A stretch of 38,208 nucleotides of DNA from assembly GCA_945906945.1 (NCBI GenBank), contig CAMDSZ010000005.1:1-38208 (forward strand). Direction: 5' to 3'. This document shows positions 1 through 9,598 of this stretch, one piece after another. The notes under the pieces were generated by a model. That model ran no database searches. It was not told the origin of the DNA and saw only the letters and a program-made list of their open reading frames with translations. How positions within the stretch are numbered: the stretch's first letter is position 1; each line of letters opens with the position of its first letter. This stretch comes from Akkermansia muciniphila. GTDB lineage: Bacteria; Verrucomicrobiota; Verrucomicrobiia; Chthoniobacterales; Chthoniobacteraceae. Both the position numbers and the translations under genes were made by a program.

Positions 1-63
1 TAAAAAGCCAGCCAATCCGAAACTTTTGATCCTCTTGAGTGTTAGCTTCCGTGAGAGGAGACG

Positions 64-492
64 ATGCAATCCGATTTTAAATACGACCCGAACGATTCTG
101 ATGATGAGAGCGATGCTCGCTCAGAGGCGCTGCGATTCGCGCTTCTTCAGGCGAGGATGCCTCGATTGAGGCCGGGGCTGGCGGAAAGGGTGCTCGGTTC
201 AATCCATACTCTCGAGCCCAGCGACGGAGTGGAGTTTCGATCGTCGGTTCGGTGGAGGTTCTCGAAGTTTTCAGCGATGGCTGCCGCCCTTGCATTCTCT
301 GGGTTGCTGGTGTTTTTTGGAGTGAATTCGCCGCTAAAGACCCTGAGTGAGGATGAGGAATGGATCTCGGCGTTGGGTGCGTTAAACCTGAGTGCTGCGG
401 ACATCCCTTTGATCGCAAACTTGGATGAATTGCTTGAGGCTGAGATCGACTCTCAGTTCAACTCATCATGGCTCGAATCCTCAAATCCTTAG
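64..492 (+). CDS. hypothetical single-TM protein (possibly anti-sigma-like)
   Basis: ORF of 142 aa with acidic N-terminus, one central hydrophobic segment (FSAMAAALAFSGLLVFFGV) and a short C-terminal domain; overlaps the next ORF by 25 nt, consistent with an operon. Confidence 0.6.
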   Translation: MQSDFKYDPNDSDDESDARSEALRFALLQARMPRLRPGLAERVLGSIHTLEPSDGVEFRSSVRWRFSKFSAMAAALAFSGLLVFFGVNSPLKTLSEDEEWISALGALNLSAADIPLIANLDELLEAEIDSQFNSSWLESSNP

Positions 493-1091
493 CTTTCGGG
501 TTACAACTGACAGTTGTTGTGACGACTGTCTTGTTGCGTGAGGAAAAGGCTTCCGGGGCGGAGGGAGAATCGGCATCCGGGTCCCTCGCTCAAACAGAGA
601 GCCGGAAACTTCAGGCGAAGGTCCAGACAAAGCTGGAGACCTCTCAAGCGGGAACAGCCGGCGCACAGCAGACCGCGAGCAGCGACGGTGCGGCTCCGCT
701 TCAAAAGGGGGAAAAAGTCAGGGTGTCTAAAGCCGCCGATCAGGAGCATTTACTGCGAACAATCCGATCTCTACCCGCTGAAAAAAAGAAGCAGTTGATC
801 GAAAATCTGAAGGCTTGGCAGACTCTTTCTGACGAGCAGAAGCAGGTACTCAGGGACAGGGATGTACAGTTGCGCACGCGGGCCTCAGAGGAGGCGGCGG
901 CGGCCATCGCGGATGTCAACCTGAGTCCGGAGCAGGCAGAGCTCTTTCAGAAACGTTACATTGAGGAACGCCGCAAGGTGGAAGCTTCCCTCAAGCAGGA
1001 GATTGAAGTGCGGCGGAAATCCGAACTCGACGGCATCACCCGCAGGCTCAGGCAGGAGATTCAATCCCCGGAGCCGCTAAGAAATCCCTGA
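468..1091 (+). CDS. hypothetical secreted/periplasmic protein, DUF3106-like coiled-coil
   Basis: Signal-peptide-like N-terminus, then charged helical LPAEKKKQLIENLKAWQTLSDEQKQVLRDRD region reminiscent of DUF3106 proteins. Confidence 0.6.
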   Translation: MARILKSLAFGLQLTVVVTTVLLREEKASGAEGESASGSLAQTESRKLQAKVQTKLETSQAGTAGAQQTASSDGAAPLQKGEKVRVSKAADQEHLLRTIRSLPAEKKKQLIENLKAWQTLSDEQKQVLRDRDVQLRTRASEEAAAAIADVNLSPEQAELFQKRYIEERRKVEASLKQEIEVRRKSELDGITRRLRQEIQSPEPLRNP

Positions 1092-1277
1092 AAAGCCTCG
1101 CAAGGGAGCTGGGCGCGCAAGGGATCAGGGGTGGGGGGGAAATGAAGTGCCCCTCTTGGAGGTGAGGGTAGTAGAATCTCTCAGTTTCCGGTGGAGCAAA
1201 ATGCGATGCTTGAAGTGGATAAGGCTGTATGCGATGGTTGCTTTGTGTTTCCATAACCTAAAAAGGGCCCCCGTTAT

Positions 1278-1658
1278 ATGAGCGCGAAATCAGCAGCCGA
1301 AATTGGTATTAAGCAGACAAAAACAACGACTCATCCAACCCAGCCGAGTGAAGTAACGGAAAGCCGCATCACTTTGGCTGAGAAGATCGATGAGTACATC
1401 ATCCGGATGGGCTACACGAGCGTACACACCCTCGGAGTGGTGGTGCAGCTTCTGACCGTGGGCAAGGTGCGGTTGGATTTCCGCGAGTATAACGAACGCC
1501 TTCAATTGGAGGACAGGGCGGCCGTGATGAGCAGGTCCGACGCGGTGCTTCTTGTGGAAAACTACATTGCTGGAATGGTCAGCTCAGACACTGCGCTGTT
1601 ACCTGACTATGACCTGACGCAAAAAATCATCATTCAGGCACCGAAGCGAACTATTTGA
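1278..1658 (+). CDS. hypothetical protein, paralogue of 1726..2172
   Basis: 126-aa ORF; core IDEYIIRMG..VVQLLTVGKVRLDFREYNERLQLED aligns with the next ORF. Confidence 0.6.
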   Translation: MSAKSAAEIGIKQTKTTTHPTQPSEVTESRITLAEKIDEYIIRMGYTSVHTLGVVVQLLTVGKVRLDFREYNERLQLEDRAAVMSRSDAVLLVENYIAGMVSSDTALLPDYDLTQKIIIQAPKRTI

Positions 1659-1725
1659 GGCAAGTCTTTCGGCTCAATACATCATGTTGATGATGCGCGT
1701 GCGATCCTCATGGGGAGACTACTGA

Positions 1726-2172
1726 ATGTCATTACATATGAGCGCACAAAACTCGGCTAGACACGTGTTGCTTCTTAGAGAGAAGCTCTACGAACATCCG
1801 GGGTCGTCCGTGGCTGCCTCGCGAGTCCAAACAAACGTGTTTGAAGCCATCACGGATTATTTTTCTGAACTACGCTGTTCAGAAGCGCGGCTTCGAAAGG
1901 TGTTCATTCAACTCTTGAAGGCCGGGAAAGTGCGAGTGCGTTTCCCAAAGTTTGAGGAGAGAATGGAACTGATCGATCATGGCCTGCGAAGGGAGGAATC
2001 GTGGATCCAATCGCAGATTGACCAGTGCATTCTGCTCGTTCGCGAGAATTGCGACAATGCCTTCACCGGCGGACAGGAGGTCACCCGGCAGATTGGTCGG
2101 AATAGCGCGAACTCCAACGCAGTATCCGAGTTTGATGACGAAAAAACTGTGTTCCTAAGGGAGAGCAAGTGA
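1726..2172 (+). CDS. hypothetical protein, paralogue of 1278..1658
   Basis: 148-aa ORF; core ITDYFSELR..FIQLLKAGKVRVRFPKFEERMELID matches the upstream ORF. Start may be the internal ATG at 1738. Confidence 0.6.
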   Translation: MSLHMSAQNSARHVLLLREKLYEHPGSSVAASRVQTNVFEAITDYFSELRCSEARLRKVFIQLLKAGKVRVRFPKFEERMELIDHGLRREESWIQSQIDQCILLVRENCDNAFTGGQEVTRQIGRNSANSNAVSEFDDEKTVFLRESK

Positions 2173-2227
2173 CCGTTAAACGGTTCGAAACGGGTTGCGA
2201 CCGCCAGGTCGGTTAAGTCGCGCCAGA

Positions 2228-3460
2228 TTACTTTTTACCAACGCTTTGTTTTACAGAGCGCCGAAATTTAGGCACTGGATCGGGGCTAATTGGGCGCAGG
2301 ACGCTCACCGAGACCTCACTTCGCATTAAATTTAATTTTGCGAAGTTTCGAATTTTTCGGAGGGTGAGTTTAGAGACAACCGTGCCCTCTGGAGCGACGA
2401 GCAGCCCTGAAGAAGTCGGGAGTGGCTTTGAGAGCACGTCCAGCACACTGAGCTCATCTAGAGAAATCACCTGGCTGACCCGCTCATGCTTTCCGTTTGT
2501 TGCAAACTTCAATCCGCATTTGCACGCATCCAATATGGCGGAATCATACAAGTGTGATTCTGCCTTAAGCTTTTCATACGCAGCGCCCCGGCCAGCCCCG
2601 GCGGCCTCCCACCGCATGAGGTCTGCAAGCACGCGAAACAACCGGGCGCCAAAGGGTATCGCGCTCCCGGCCACACCGTTGAAAGGAAATCCTGACCCAT
2701 CAAAATTTTTGTTTTGATAAAGTACAATCTCTGCCACCGACTCGAGGCGCGGGATGCAGGACAACAGTTCACTGCCTGCCTGAGGAGCCGCGGCGAGCTG
2801 TCGTTCTTCTTGGTCTGTTAAATCATGTCCGGCTCGCGCACGGAAAAGAATGTTCGGGGGTATCGTGACATAACCCACACTCAGCAGCGTACATGCCAGC
2901 TCGATATCCCAAGGAACTGCGCAGTCGTAGAGGCTCCTATAAAACTGTGATGCGTAATCCCTTAATATTTGCCCACGTCCGAAAGCCATCGGGTCAGCAC
3001 CCTTTAGAACTTCGGCTAAGAGCTTTACGGCCCCATCAATCGTTCCGTCCAGCAGCTCCCGGTCTTTGGCGCGCTGTTCTTGCTCGCAGAAACACCCATG
3101 CAATGTTTCAACCAACGCTTCGGGTGAGTATTGATTCGGCAAAATACGACCGATTTTCCCGTCATTCAGCATCCGAATGCCGCCCTCTTGTTCCCACGGC
3201 TCCACCAACAAGATCCGCATCACGTTTGGGGCCAGCCGCGTACATTTGCTTAAAAACACGCCCCGATCCGTGGTTGCGACCCGCATATCCATCAGGAGCA
3301 ATTGATGAGTTTGCTCAGTGCGAAGAGCCTCGAGTGCTTCGGTAGGGGTAGCCGCCCAGCGGAAGGATACATGTTTTTGGAGCAGGTGATCATAACAACT
3401 GATCAAGCGGGAGTCGTCGCCAACACAGAGCAGGGTACGCGGCATAAATCGGTTCCGCAC
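2228..3460 (-). CDS. response-regulator-like protein with degenerate REC and HD-GYP-like domain
   Basis: N-terminal TLLCVGDDSRLI...LLLMDMRV (REC-like); C-terminal FDGSGFPFNGVAGSAIPFGARLFRVLADL matches the DGSGYPxGLxGxxIPxxARIxAVAD segment of HD-GYP domains, but HD residues are absent. Confidence 0.75.
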   Translation of the reverse strand: MRNRFMPRTLLCVGDDSRLISCYDHLLQKHVSFRWAATPTEALEALRTEQTHQLLLMDMRVATTDRGVFLSKCTRLAPNVMRILLVEPWEQEGGIRMLNDGKIGRILPNQYSPEALVETLHGCFCEQEQRAKDRELLDGTIDGAVKLLAEVLKGADPMAFGRGQILRDYASQFYRSLYDCAVPWDIELACTLLSVGYVTIPPNILFRARAGHDLTDQEERQLAAAPQAGSELLSCIPRLESVAEIVLYQNKNFDGSGFPFNGVAGSAIPFGARLFRVLADLMRWEAAGAGRGAAYEKLKAESHLYDSAILDACKCGLKFATNGKHERVSQVISLDELSVLDVLSKPLPTSSGLLVAPEGTVVSKLTLRKIRNFAKLNLMRSEVSVSVLRPISPDPVPKFRRSVKQSVGKK

Positions 3461-3645
3461 TAAACTCAGAATCCTTCAGGGCGCAAATGAAAGGTTGTCC
3501 GAACACGAGATGGTGAAGACCTCGCAAAGGGCATTGCACGCTGTAGCCGAGTGGGCGGTATCCGATCGCGCAACGACAACTTTCTCGAGTGACTTATTCG
3601 CTCAAAGAACCGAGACGTAGCACTGGCACGAATCAGTGGGTGGGT

Positions 3646-4620
3646 ATGGTACTCGCGGTCGTGATCGTAAACTTTCGGACTTCGGAATACACGATAGCGT
3701 GTCTCCAGTCGCTTTTCGGCGAGCGAAAAGAATTCGCCGAATTCGAAGTTTTTCTCGTTGAAAACGGCTCGGAGGATGGGTCGCTCGGGGCGTTGACAGA
3801 CGCGATTCGCGAAAATGGCTGGGAAGGATGGGTCAACTTCTTGCCACAGTCTGAAAACCTCGGCTATGCCCGCGGAAACAACGTCGGGATACGAAGGGCT
3901 CTCGAGCGCCGCCACGACACAAGACCTTGCGAGTATATCTTGTTACTCAACAACGACACGGTCGTACATCAGGGATGCCTCAGCGCCACCATTAGCAGAA
4001 TGCGCTCGGATCCTTCGATTGGCGCCCTTAGTTGCATGGTGCGGAATTCAGACGGTTCTGTGCAGAACGTTTGTCGTAGGTTTCCGCGTCCCGATCTTGC
4101 CACAATCCGTGCAATTGGACTGCCCTACCTGTTGCCGCGCACCTTCGGATGGGCGGATCCGGAAGACACTGGCTGGCGGCGCGAGGGGGCGCTGCGCAAG
4201 GTGGATTGGATCGGGGGCGCATTCATGCTGTTGCGCGCGTCCGCATTGTGTGTGGTAGGGGATCTTGACGAGCGGTTTTTTTTCTACGGCGAGGACGCCG
4301 AGCTGTGTTTCCGGTTAAAACGCGCGGGTTGGAGTGTTGTTTTTGATTCAGCAGGAACCATCACCCATCATGGAGGCGCATCTTCGGACGCGCCGCGCTG
4401 TCCCGAAGTGCAGCGGATCCGCTGGCGTTGGGCAGCAAGGCTTCGCTTCCAGCGGGTGTGCTACGGGTTACTGGCTGAAGTTTGGCTTCGCACGGTGCAC
4501 ACGCTTTTTGTTGCGTTGAATTTATTCGTGATGGCGATAAGCGGCAGGCGAAGTTCGAGTGGATGGGATCGAACCCTGCTCGACCTTCGCGTGTTGATGA
4601 AAGGTGGGTTCACGATTTGA
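3646..4620 (+). CDS. GT2 family glycosyltransferase (rhamnosyltransferase-like)
   Basis: VLAVVIVNFRTSEYTIACLQSL...LVENGSEDGS...YILLLNNDTVV...GGAFMLLRASAL...DERFFFYGEDAELCFRLKRAGW. Start chosen at the internal ATG (ORF track opens at 3589). Confidence 0.88.
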   Translation: MVLAVVIVNFRTSEYTIACLQSLFGERKEFAEFEVFLVENGSEDGSLGALTDAIRENGWEGWVNFLPQSENLGYARGNNVGIRRALERRHDTRPCEYILLLNNDTVVHQGCLSATISRMRSDPSIGALSCMVRNSDGSVQNVCRRFPRPDLATIRAIGLPYLLPRTFGWADPEDTGWRREGALRKVDWIGGAFMLLRASALCVVGDLDERFFFYGEDAELCFRLKRAGWSVVFDSAGTITHHGGASSDAPRCPEVQRIRWRWAARLRFQRVCYGLLAEVWLRTVHTLFVALNLFVMAISGRRSSSGWDRTLLDLRVLMKGGFTI

Positions 4621-5807
4621 ATTTCGTTCACACAAATAAGGACGCTATCCGGGTTTGTTTGGTTCTCCCCGGCTTGCACTGTGTGAGCAGGGGAGCCGAG
4701 TCGATGTTTGAAAGCCTTGGGGAAGAGCTGGCAAAAGACCCTGACTTTCAGATTACGCTCATCGGTTCAGGGCCGGATCTGCCACACAGGCGGTATCGGT
4801 ATTTACAGGCCCGCTCGCGGATGCGTGAAACATTCTCAGCCTGGCCGCAAATCCCACCGCTTCGGAACGTGTATCGCTGGGAAGAGCTTTCTTTCACATA
4901 CGCATTGCGTCGCGTTTATTCACCTCAGGAATACGACTGCACGATCACCTGCAGTTATCCGTTTGTGAATTGGTGGCTGCGGTCAAATCGCAGAGCCAAC
5001 AAGCCTGCGCACATCTTTGTAACTCAAAACGGAGACTGGCCTGCGAGGCGTCTCAACGGCGAATATCGATTCTTCGCGTGTGAGGGGCTAATATGCACTA
5101 ACCCTGAATTTTACCGCCGCAACAGCGCCGCATGGAACACCGCGCTCATTCCAAACGGTGTCGATGTCACCCGGTTCTCGACTGCTCATTCAGACAGGGA
5201 GGCACTTGGCGTTCCTGCCAATGCAGTGGTGGTTCTGATGGCCGGAGCTCTTGTTCCACAAAAGCGCATTCTAGATGGTATTGCGCTCCTAAAAGATCTG
5301 CCGGAGTTATTTATTTTAATCGTGGGCGATGGGCCGATGCGCGCGCAAATCGAGAACGCTGCGGCAGCGTGCTTGGGCGACCGCTGGAAACTAATCTGCG
5401 TGCCGTTCGAAAGTATGCCGCTGGTTTACGCGTCCTCTGACTTACTGCTTCACATGAGTGTGGATGAGTCGTTTGGCAATATTTACGTCGAGGCCCTCGC
5501 GGCGGGGTTGCCTGTGGTGGCGCATCACACCGAACTAACGCGCTGGATTTTCGCTCGCCGGCGCCCGGGTTCATCGGGCGACTGCTTCGAATCTGACCTA
5601 GCATCCAAAGGGCCGGGCATGTGTGGGCCTGATGCCTGGCTGGTTGACACTACACAGCATTGGCAGGTGACTTCGGCTTTGCGGTGCGCGCTTTTATCGC
5701 GGCGGTCACCCCACTCCAGCTTGAATCCACTAGCGCGCACTTATTCGTGGGAAACTGTGTCCGGGGAGTATGCAGCATTTGTGAAGAAGGTGGTGTGCAA
5801 TGGATGA
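4617..5807 (+). CDS. GT4 family glycosyltransferase
   Basis: GT-B pattern: VCLVLPGLHCVSRGAESMFESLG, LIPNGVDVTRFS, VVLMAGALVPQKRILDGI, SVDESFGNIYVEALAAGLPVVAH. ORF opens at 4482 inside the previous gene; a TTG start at 4617 overlapping the upstream TGA is most plausible. Confidence 0.85.
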   Translation: MNFVHTNKDAIRVCLVLPGLHCVSRGAESMFESLGEELAKDPDFQITLIGSGPDLPHRRYRYLQARSRMRETFSAWPQIPPLRNVYRWEELSFTYALRRVYSPQEYDCTITCSYPFVNWWLRSNRRANKPAHIFVTQNGDWPARRLNGEYRFFACEGLICTNPEFYRRNSAAWNTALIPNGVDVTRFSTAHSDREALGVPANAVVVLMAGALVPQKRILDGIALLKDLPELFILIVGDGPMRAQIENAAAACLGDRWKLICVPFESMPLVYASSDLLLHMSVDESFGNIYVEALAAGLPVVAHHTELTRWIFARRRPGSSGDCFESDLASKGPGMCGPDAWLVDTTQHWQVTSALRCALLSRRSPHSSLNPLARTYSWETVSGEYAAFVKKVVCNG

Positions 5808-6852
5808 GGCGGGAAAAACGGTGGGCATCGTGGTGATTGCGCGGAATGAGGGTGAACGCTTGAGGCGCTGTTTGCTTTCAATCTGCAGACAAGCGCAGGC
5901 GATCGTGTATGTGGATTCAGGATCGACTGACGGAAGTGTGGCATTAGCGTCGAGTATGGGCGTCGATGTTTTGCGACTGGACCTATCTGCACCGTTCACG
6001 ATGGCGCGCGCACGAAATGCAGGCTTCACGCATCTGCTAAAGATGAACACTTCGATTCAGTTGGTGCAGTTTATTGACGGGGACTGCGAATTGGAAGAGG
6101 GCTGGGTGCAAACTGCATGTGCATGGGTAAAGTTGCATCCGGACGCAGCGGTTGTTTGTGGGAGAAGGCGGGAAAAGTTTCCGAGGGCTTCGGTTTACAA
6201 TATGCTGTGCGATATTGAATGGAATACGCCTGTCGGGCGAGCGCACTCGTGCGGAGGCGATGCGTTAATTCGCGTTGATGTTTTTAAGCAGGTAGGAATG
6301 TTTGACGCTTTGTTAATTGCCGGCGAAGAACCCGACCTTTGTGCGCGCATTCGGAAGCTCGGTGGTGTGATCTATAGACTTCCCGACAATATGACGCGGC
6401 ATGATGCTGCTCTTCTCACTTTCAAGGCGTGGTGGCGACGAATGACTCGATGTGGGTATGGCGCGATAGAGGTCGTGTCAAAGCTCACCAAGAAGCTTCC
6501 GATCAGTGAGGTGCCTTTTCGAGAATTAACCAGGAGCGCTAAGCTATGGTGTGACGGTTGGTGTATGTTTGTACTTTTGATTGGTGCTCTGAGCTACATT
6601 CATGAGCGTGCGAAGACTTCCAGTGAATGGGCGCATGTTGTGGGCACGGCGATAGTAATCGGGACGCTTGCTCAGGCGCTTCAATGCGTGAGGACGGCGT
6701 GGCGTAGCCGCGCTCGCGGGTCTTTTCATGATGTATTGGTTTACTCAGTGTTTGTGCAGATCGCCAAGTGGCCGCAGCGCATCGGGCAGTTGCTGTGGCA
6801 TAGAGACCAATGGATGCACACACCGGCGCGCTTAATTGAATACAAGGTATGA
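5800..6852 (+). CDS. GT2 family glycosyltransferase, membrane-associated
   Basis: GIVVIARNEGERLRRCLLSI...YVDSGSTDGSVALA...FIDGDCELEEGW; C-terminal hydrophobic segments. Confidence 0.88.
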   Translation: MDEAGKTVGIVVIARNEGERLRRCLLSICRQAQAIVYVDSGSTDGSVALASSMGVDVLRLDLSAPFTMARARNAGFTHLLKMNTSIQLVQFIDGDCELEEGWVQTACAWVKLHPDAAVVCGRRREKFPRASVYNMLCDIEWNTPVGRAHSCGGDALIRVDVFKQVGMFDALLIAGEEPDLCARIRKLGGVIYRLPDNMTRHDAALLTFKAWWRRMTRCGYGAIEVVSKLTKKLPISEVPFRELTRSAKLWCDGWCMFVLLIGALSYIHERAKTSSEWAHVVGTAIVIGTLAQALQCVRTAWRSRARGSFHDVLVYSVFVQIAKWPQRIGQLLWHRDQWMHTPARLIEYKV

Positions 6853-7358
6853 ACTGGCTAGACACGCTTCGATTAGATCTAAAGCGATACCCTCAGCACG
6901 CGTTCCTTCGCGAACAGTCAATTTGGGCGATCGCACTGTATCGAGTCGGACATGCGATGAATACAATGCCGTATGGCATCGCGCGCCGCGTTGTTGAACC
7001 CATCTACTGGCTTGCTTTTAGAATTATGGAGACACTTACCGGCTGTAGTTTTTCAAAGGATGTGCGAATTGGAGCGGGCCTGCGGATTCATCACTTTGGC
7101 AGCATCTTTATCCACGACGATGTGCAGATCGGTAGCAATTGTACATTGAGACAGGGGGTTACTCTCGGGAATCGCCACCCGGGGGGAGGCGTACCGATCG
7201 TGGGTGATGACGTCGAGTTCGGGGCTTATGCGCAGGTGCTCGGCGGTGTAAGAATCGGGAATCGCGCGAAAATCGGTGCGATGGCTGTTGTGGTTCGGGA
7301 CGTCCCTGACGGCGCGACAGTGGTCGGAATACCGGCCCGTGTTGTGAAACGCAGGTGA
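6849..7358 (+). CDS. serine O-acetyltransferase-like hexapeptide-repeat acyltransferase
   Basis: Left-handed beta-helix repeats VRIGAGLRIHHFGSIFIHDDVQIGSNCTLRQGVTLGN...IGAMAVVVRDVPDGATVVGIPARVV; 4-nt overlap with previous gene. Confidence 0.88.
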   Translation: MNWLDTLRLDLKRYPQHAFLREQSIWAIALYRVGHAMNTMPYGIARRVVEPIYWLAFRIMETLTGCSFSKDVRIGAGLRIHHFGSIFIHDDVQIGSNCTLRQGVTLGNRHPGGGVPIVGDDVEFGAYAQVLGGVRIGNRAKIGAMAVVVRDVPDGATVVGIPARVVKRR

Positions 7359-7379
7359 TCCCTCTGTGTGTAAGCAATC

Positions 7380-8642
7380 ATGCCAAAGTCCTCCTCTATT
7401 TTGTACGTTGCATCGCGCCTTCCCTGCCGCTCAGAGACGTTTGTGTACCGTGAGGTTGTGGCCTTGCGTAGTCATGGGGTGCGCATTTTAACGGCCTCCT
7501 TAAGGCAGCCTGAATCCGGACTTGGCGAGCCGGAGTTGGAAAAAATGGCGGCAGAGTCGATAGTCGTGTACGGCTCGTTTGCCCGCTTGATTGCCGACGT
7601 ATTCTCCGAGGCGGTATTTAATCTTAAGCTTACCGCGCGCACCTTTTTAGCTGCTTTCAGGGATGGGTTTTGGGAGGAGAATAAGCAGGGTGTATCCATC
7701 TTTAAAATCCTGATTCAGGCGGCGGGAGGAATTTCGCTTTCGCGCCGGATCCGTGGGCTAGGGGTAAGTCGGATACACTGCCACTTGGCGCATGCGCCCG
7801 CCACAGTAGCGATGTACGCCGCAATGCAGTCCTGCATACCGTTCAGCTTTACCGGGCACGGGGCGGATGTATTTCGAGATGGCTCGCTTTTGAAGCAAAA
7901 GCTGTCGCGGGCTGCTCAAGTGGTTTGCATCAGCCGCTGGCACCGAGAAGTGTACCAGCGGATCCATGCTCGTCCTGTTGCGCAGTACCCGCTGGTTCGA
8001 TGTGGCGTTGACACCGAGACGCAGTCTGCAGGTTCGGATGCGCGACAAGCAGCGATTCCTGAAGGGGAAGCTCTGCCGCTGATTCTGACTGTTGCTAGAC
8101 TAGTACCCAAGAAGGGGGTGCACCTTCTTGTTCAAGCGTTGGCGCGTTTGCACTGCGCGGGTCGGCGATTCAGGGCTGTGGTCGCAGGTGATGGTCCGGA
8201 GCTGAATAGCCTTCAAAAGCTTGCTGTTCATTGTGGGGTCTCCGGTCGGATCGAATGGAAAGGAGCGCTCATACACTCAGAGGTTACGGCTCTGATGCGC
8301 GGGGCCTCGGTGTTTGTTCTTCCATGTGTGATCGCCGATGACGGAGATCGGGATGGAATACCCGTCGTATTGATGGAAGCAATGGCTGTTGGAGTGCCGT
8401 GTGTGAGTTCGGATTTTCCTGCGATACGGGAATTGATCGAAGATGGTGTGTCAGGGCGGTTAATTGCGCCGGCGGATGTGAAGGAGCTTGCTCGCGCGAT
8501 CGAAGGATTGATATGGGACTCTTCGCTGAGGGCGCGGATTTGTTGCGGTGGTAAGGAGGCGGTGTCCTCCGAGTTTTCGACAAGGCTTAATGGACACAGG
8601 TTGCTGGATGTGTTCCAAGGCGAACGGGAGGTTGTTGCGTGA
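7380..8642 (+). CDS. GT4 family glycosyltransferase (colanic-acid WcaL/AmsK-like)
   Basis: SRLPCRSETFVYREVVALRSHG, HCHLAHAPATVAMYAA, FTGHGADVFRD, LTVARLVPKKGVHLLVQAL, DGIPVVLMEAMAVGVPCVSS. Confidence 0.88.
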   Translation: MPKSSSILYVASRLPCRSETFVYREVVALRSHGVRILTASLRQPESGLGEPELEKMAAESIVVYGSFARLIADVFSEAVFNLKLTARTFLAAFRDGFWEENKQGVSIFKILIQAAGGISLSRRIRGLGVSRIHCHLAHAPATVAMYAAMQSCIPFSFTGHGADVFRDGSLLKQKLSRAAQVVCISRWHREVYQRIHARPVAQYPLVRCGVDTETQSAGSDARQAAIPEGEALPLILTVARLVPKKGVHLLVQALARLHCAGRRFRAVVAGDGPELNSLQKLAVHCGVSGRIEWKGALIHSEVTALMRGASVFVLPCVIADDGDRDGIPVVLMEAMAVGVPCVSSDFPAIRELIEDGVSGRLIAPADVKELARAIEGLIWDSSLRARICCGGKEAVSSEFSTRLNGHRLLDVFQGEREVVA

Positions 8643-9598
8643 ATGTGGATTTCGTTGAGCGTTGCGATCATTACGTGCTGATTTCGCCTTGTCGTGATGA
8701 AGCAGAGTTCATACGGCGTAGTGTAGAGTCCGTCCTTAGGCAAACCCTGTTACCGTCGGCTTGGATTATTGTGGATGATGGGTCCACTGATGGGAGCGGT
8801 GAGTTGCTTGAGGAATATTCGATGCAGTTGCCGTGGCTTCGAGTCATCAAAAGGGTGGATCGTGGCATCCGCTCTGTGGGCCCCGGAGTGGTCGAGGCGT
8901 TTGAGCAGGGGCTCCAGTGCGTGGAGCTCGATCGCTTCGAGTATCTTTGTAAGTTTGATTTGGACGTGGAAATCCCAGAGCGCTATTTCGAAACTCTTGT
9001 GGATCGGATGACCGAGGATTCTCGTCTGGGCTCCTGCAGTGGGAAACCCTACTGCAGGGTTGGCAATACATTGGTCGAGGAAAAGTGCGGCGATGAAATG
9101 TCCGTGGGAATGACAAAGTTTTATCGAACCGAATGCTTCCGTCAGATCGGAGGGTTCGTGCGGGGGGTGATGTGGGACGGAATAGACTGCCACAGGGCTA
9201 GGATGTTGGGATGGATTGTTGCAAGCTGGGATGAGGAGGAGTTGCGGTTTTTACATCTTCGTGCGATGGGCAGTAGTGAGAGGGGGCTTTTGCGCGGGCG
9301 AATGCGGCACGGGTACGGGCAGTACTTCATGGGCACCGGCTTCGTGTACATGCTTGTAAGTGCAATCTACCGTATTGGCCAGAAGCCTGTCTGCCTGGGG
9401 GGATTTGCGATGCTGCTAGGCTATTTACGCAGTTGGTGGAGGAGGGTTGAGCGGTACGAGGACGCAGCTTTCCGCAGCTTTTTAAGGGCCTACCAGAGGG
9501 ATTGCCTTTTGCGAGGCAAACGAGCGGCAACGCTGCGCTTGGACGCCCAAGCACGACTGACGCATTTCAAAAGCGCCGTATGGGGTTCTCTGCGATGA
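8639..9598 (+). CDS. GT2 family glycosyltransferase
   Basis: VLISPCRDEAEFIRRSVESVLRQTLLPSAWIIVDDGSTDGSGELL; GTG start overlapping the previous stop by 4 nt. Confidence 0.86.
   Translation: MNVDFVERCDHYVLISPCRDEAEFIRRSVESVLRQTLLPSAWIIVDDGSTDGSGELLEEYSMQLPWLRVIKRVDRGIRSVGPGVVEAFEQGLQCVELDRFEYLCKFDLDVEIPERYFETLVDRMTEDSRLGSCSGKPYCRVGNTLVEEKCGDEMSVGMTKFYRTECFRQIGGFVRGVMWDGIDCHRARMLGWIVASWDEEELRFLHLRAMGSSERGLLRGRMRHGYGQYFMGTGFVYMLVSAIYRIGQKPVCLGGFAMLLGYLRSWWRRVERYEDAAFRSFLRAYQRDCLLRGKRAATLRLDAQARLTHFKSAVWGSLR

Noticed and set aside
2198-2211. Short hairpin CGACC-GCCA-GGTCG between convergent genes
   Set aside because: Only a 5-bp stem with no T tract; too weak to call a terminator.
3466-3915. 149-aa minus-strand ORF over the GT2 start
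   Set aside because: Antisense to a well-supported GT2 coding frame; composition looks like a shadow ORF.
8228-8743. 171-aa minus-strand ORF inside the GT4/GT2 genes
   Set aside because: Antisense shadow of strongly supported glycosyltransferase frames; no recognisable domain.
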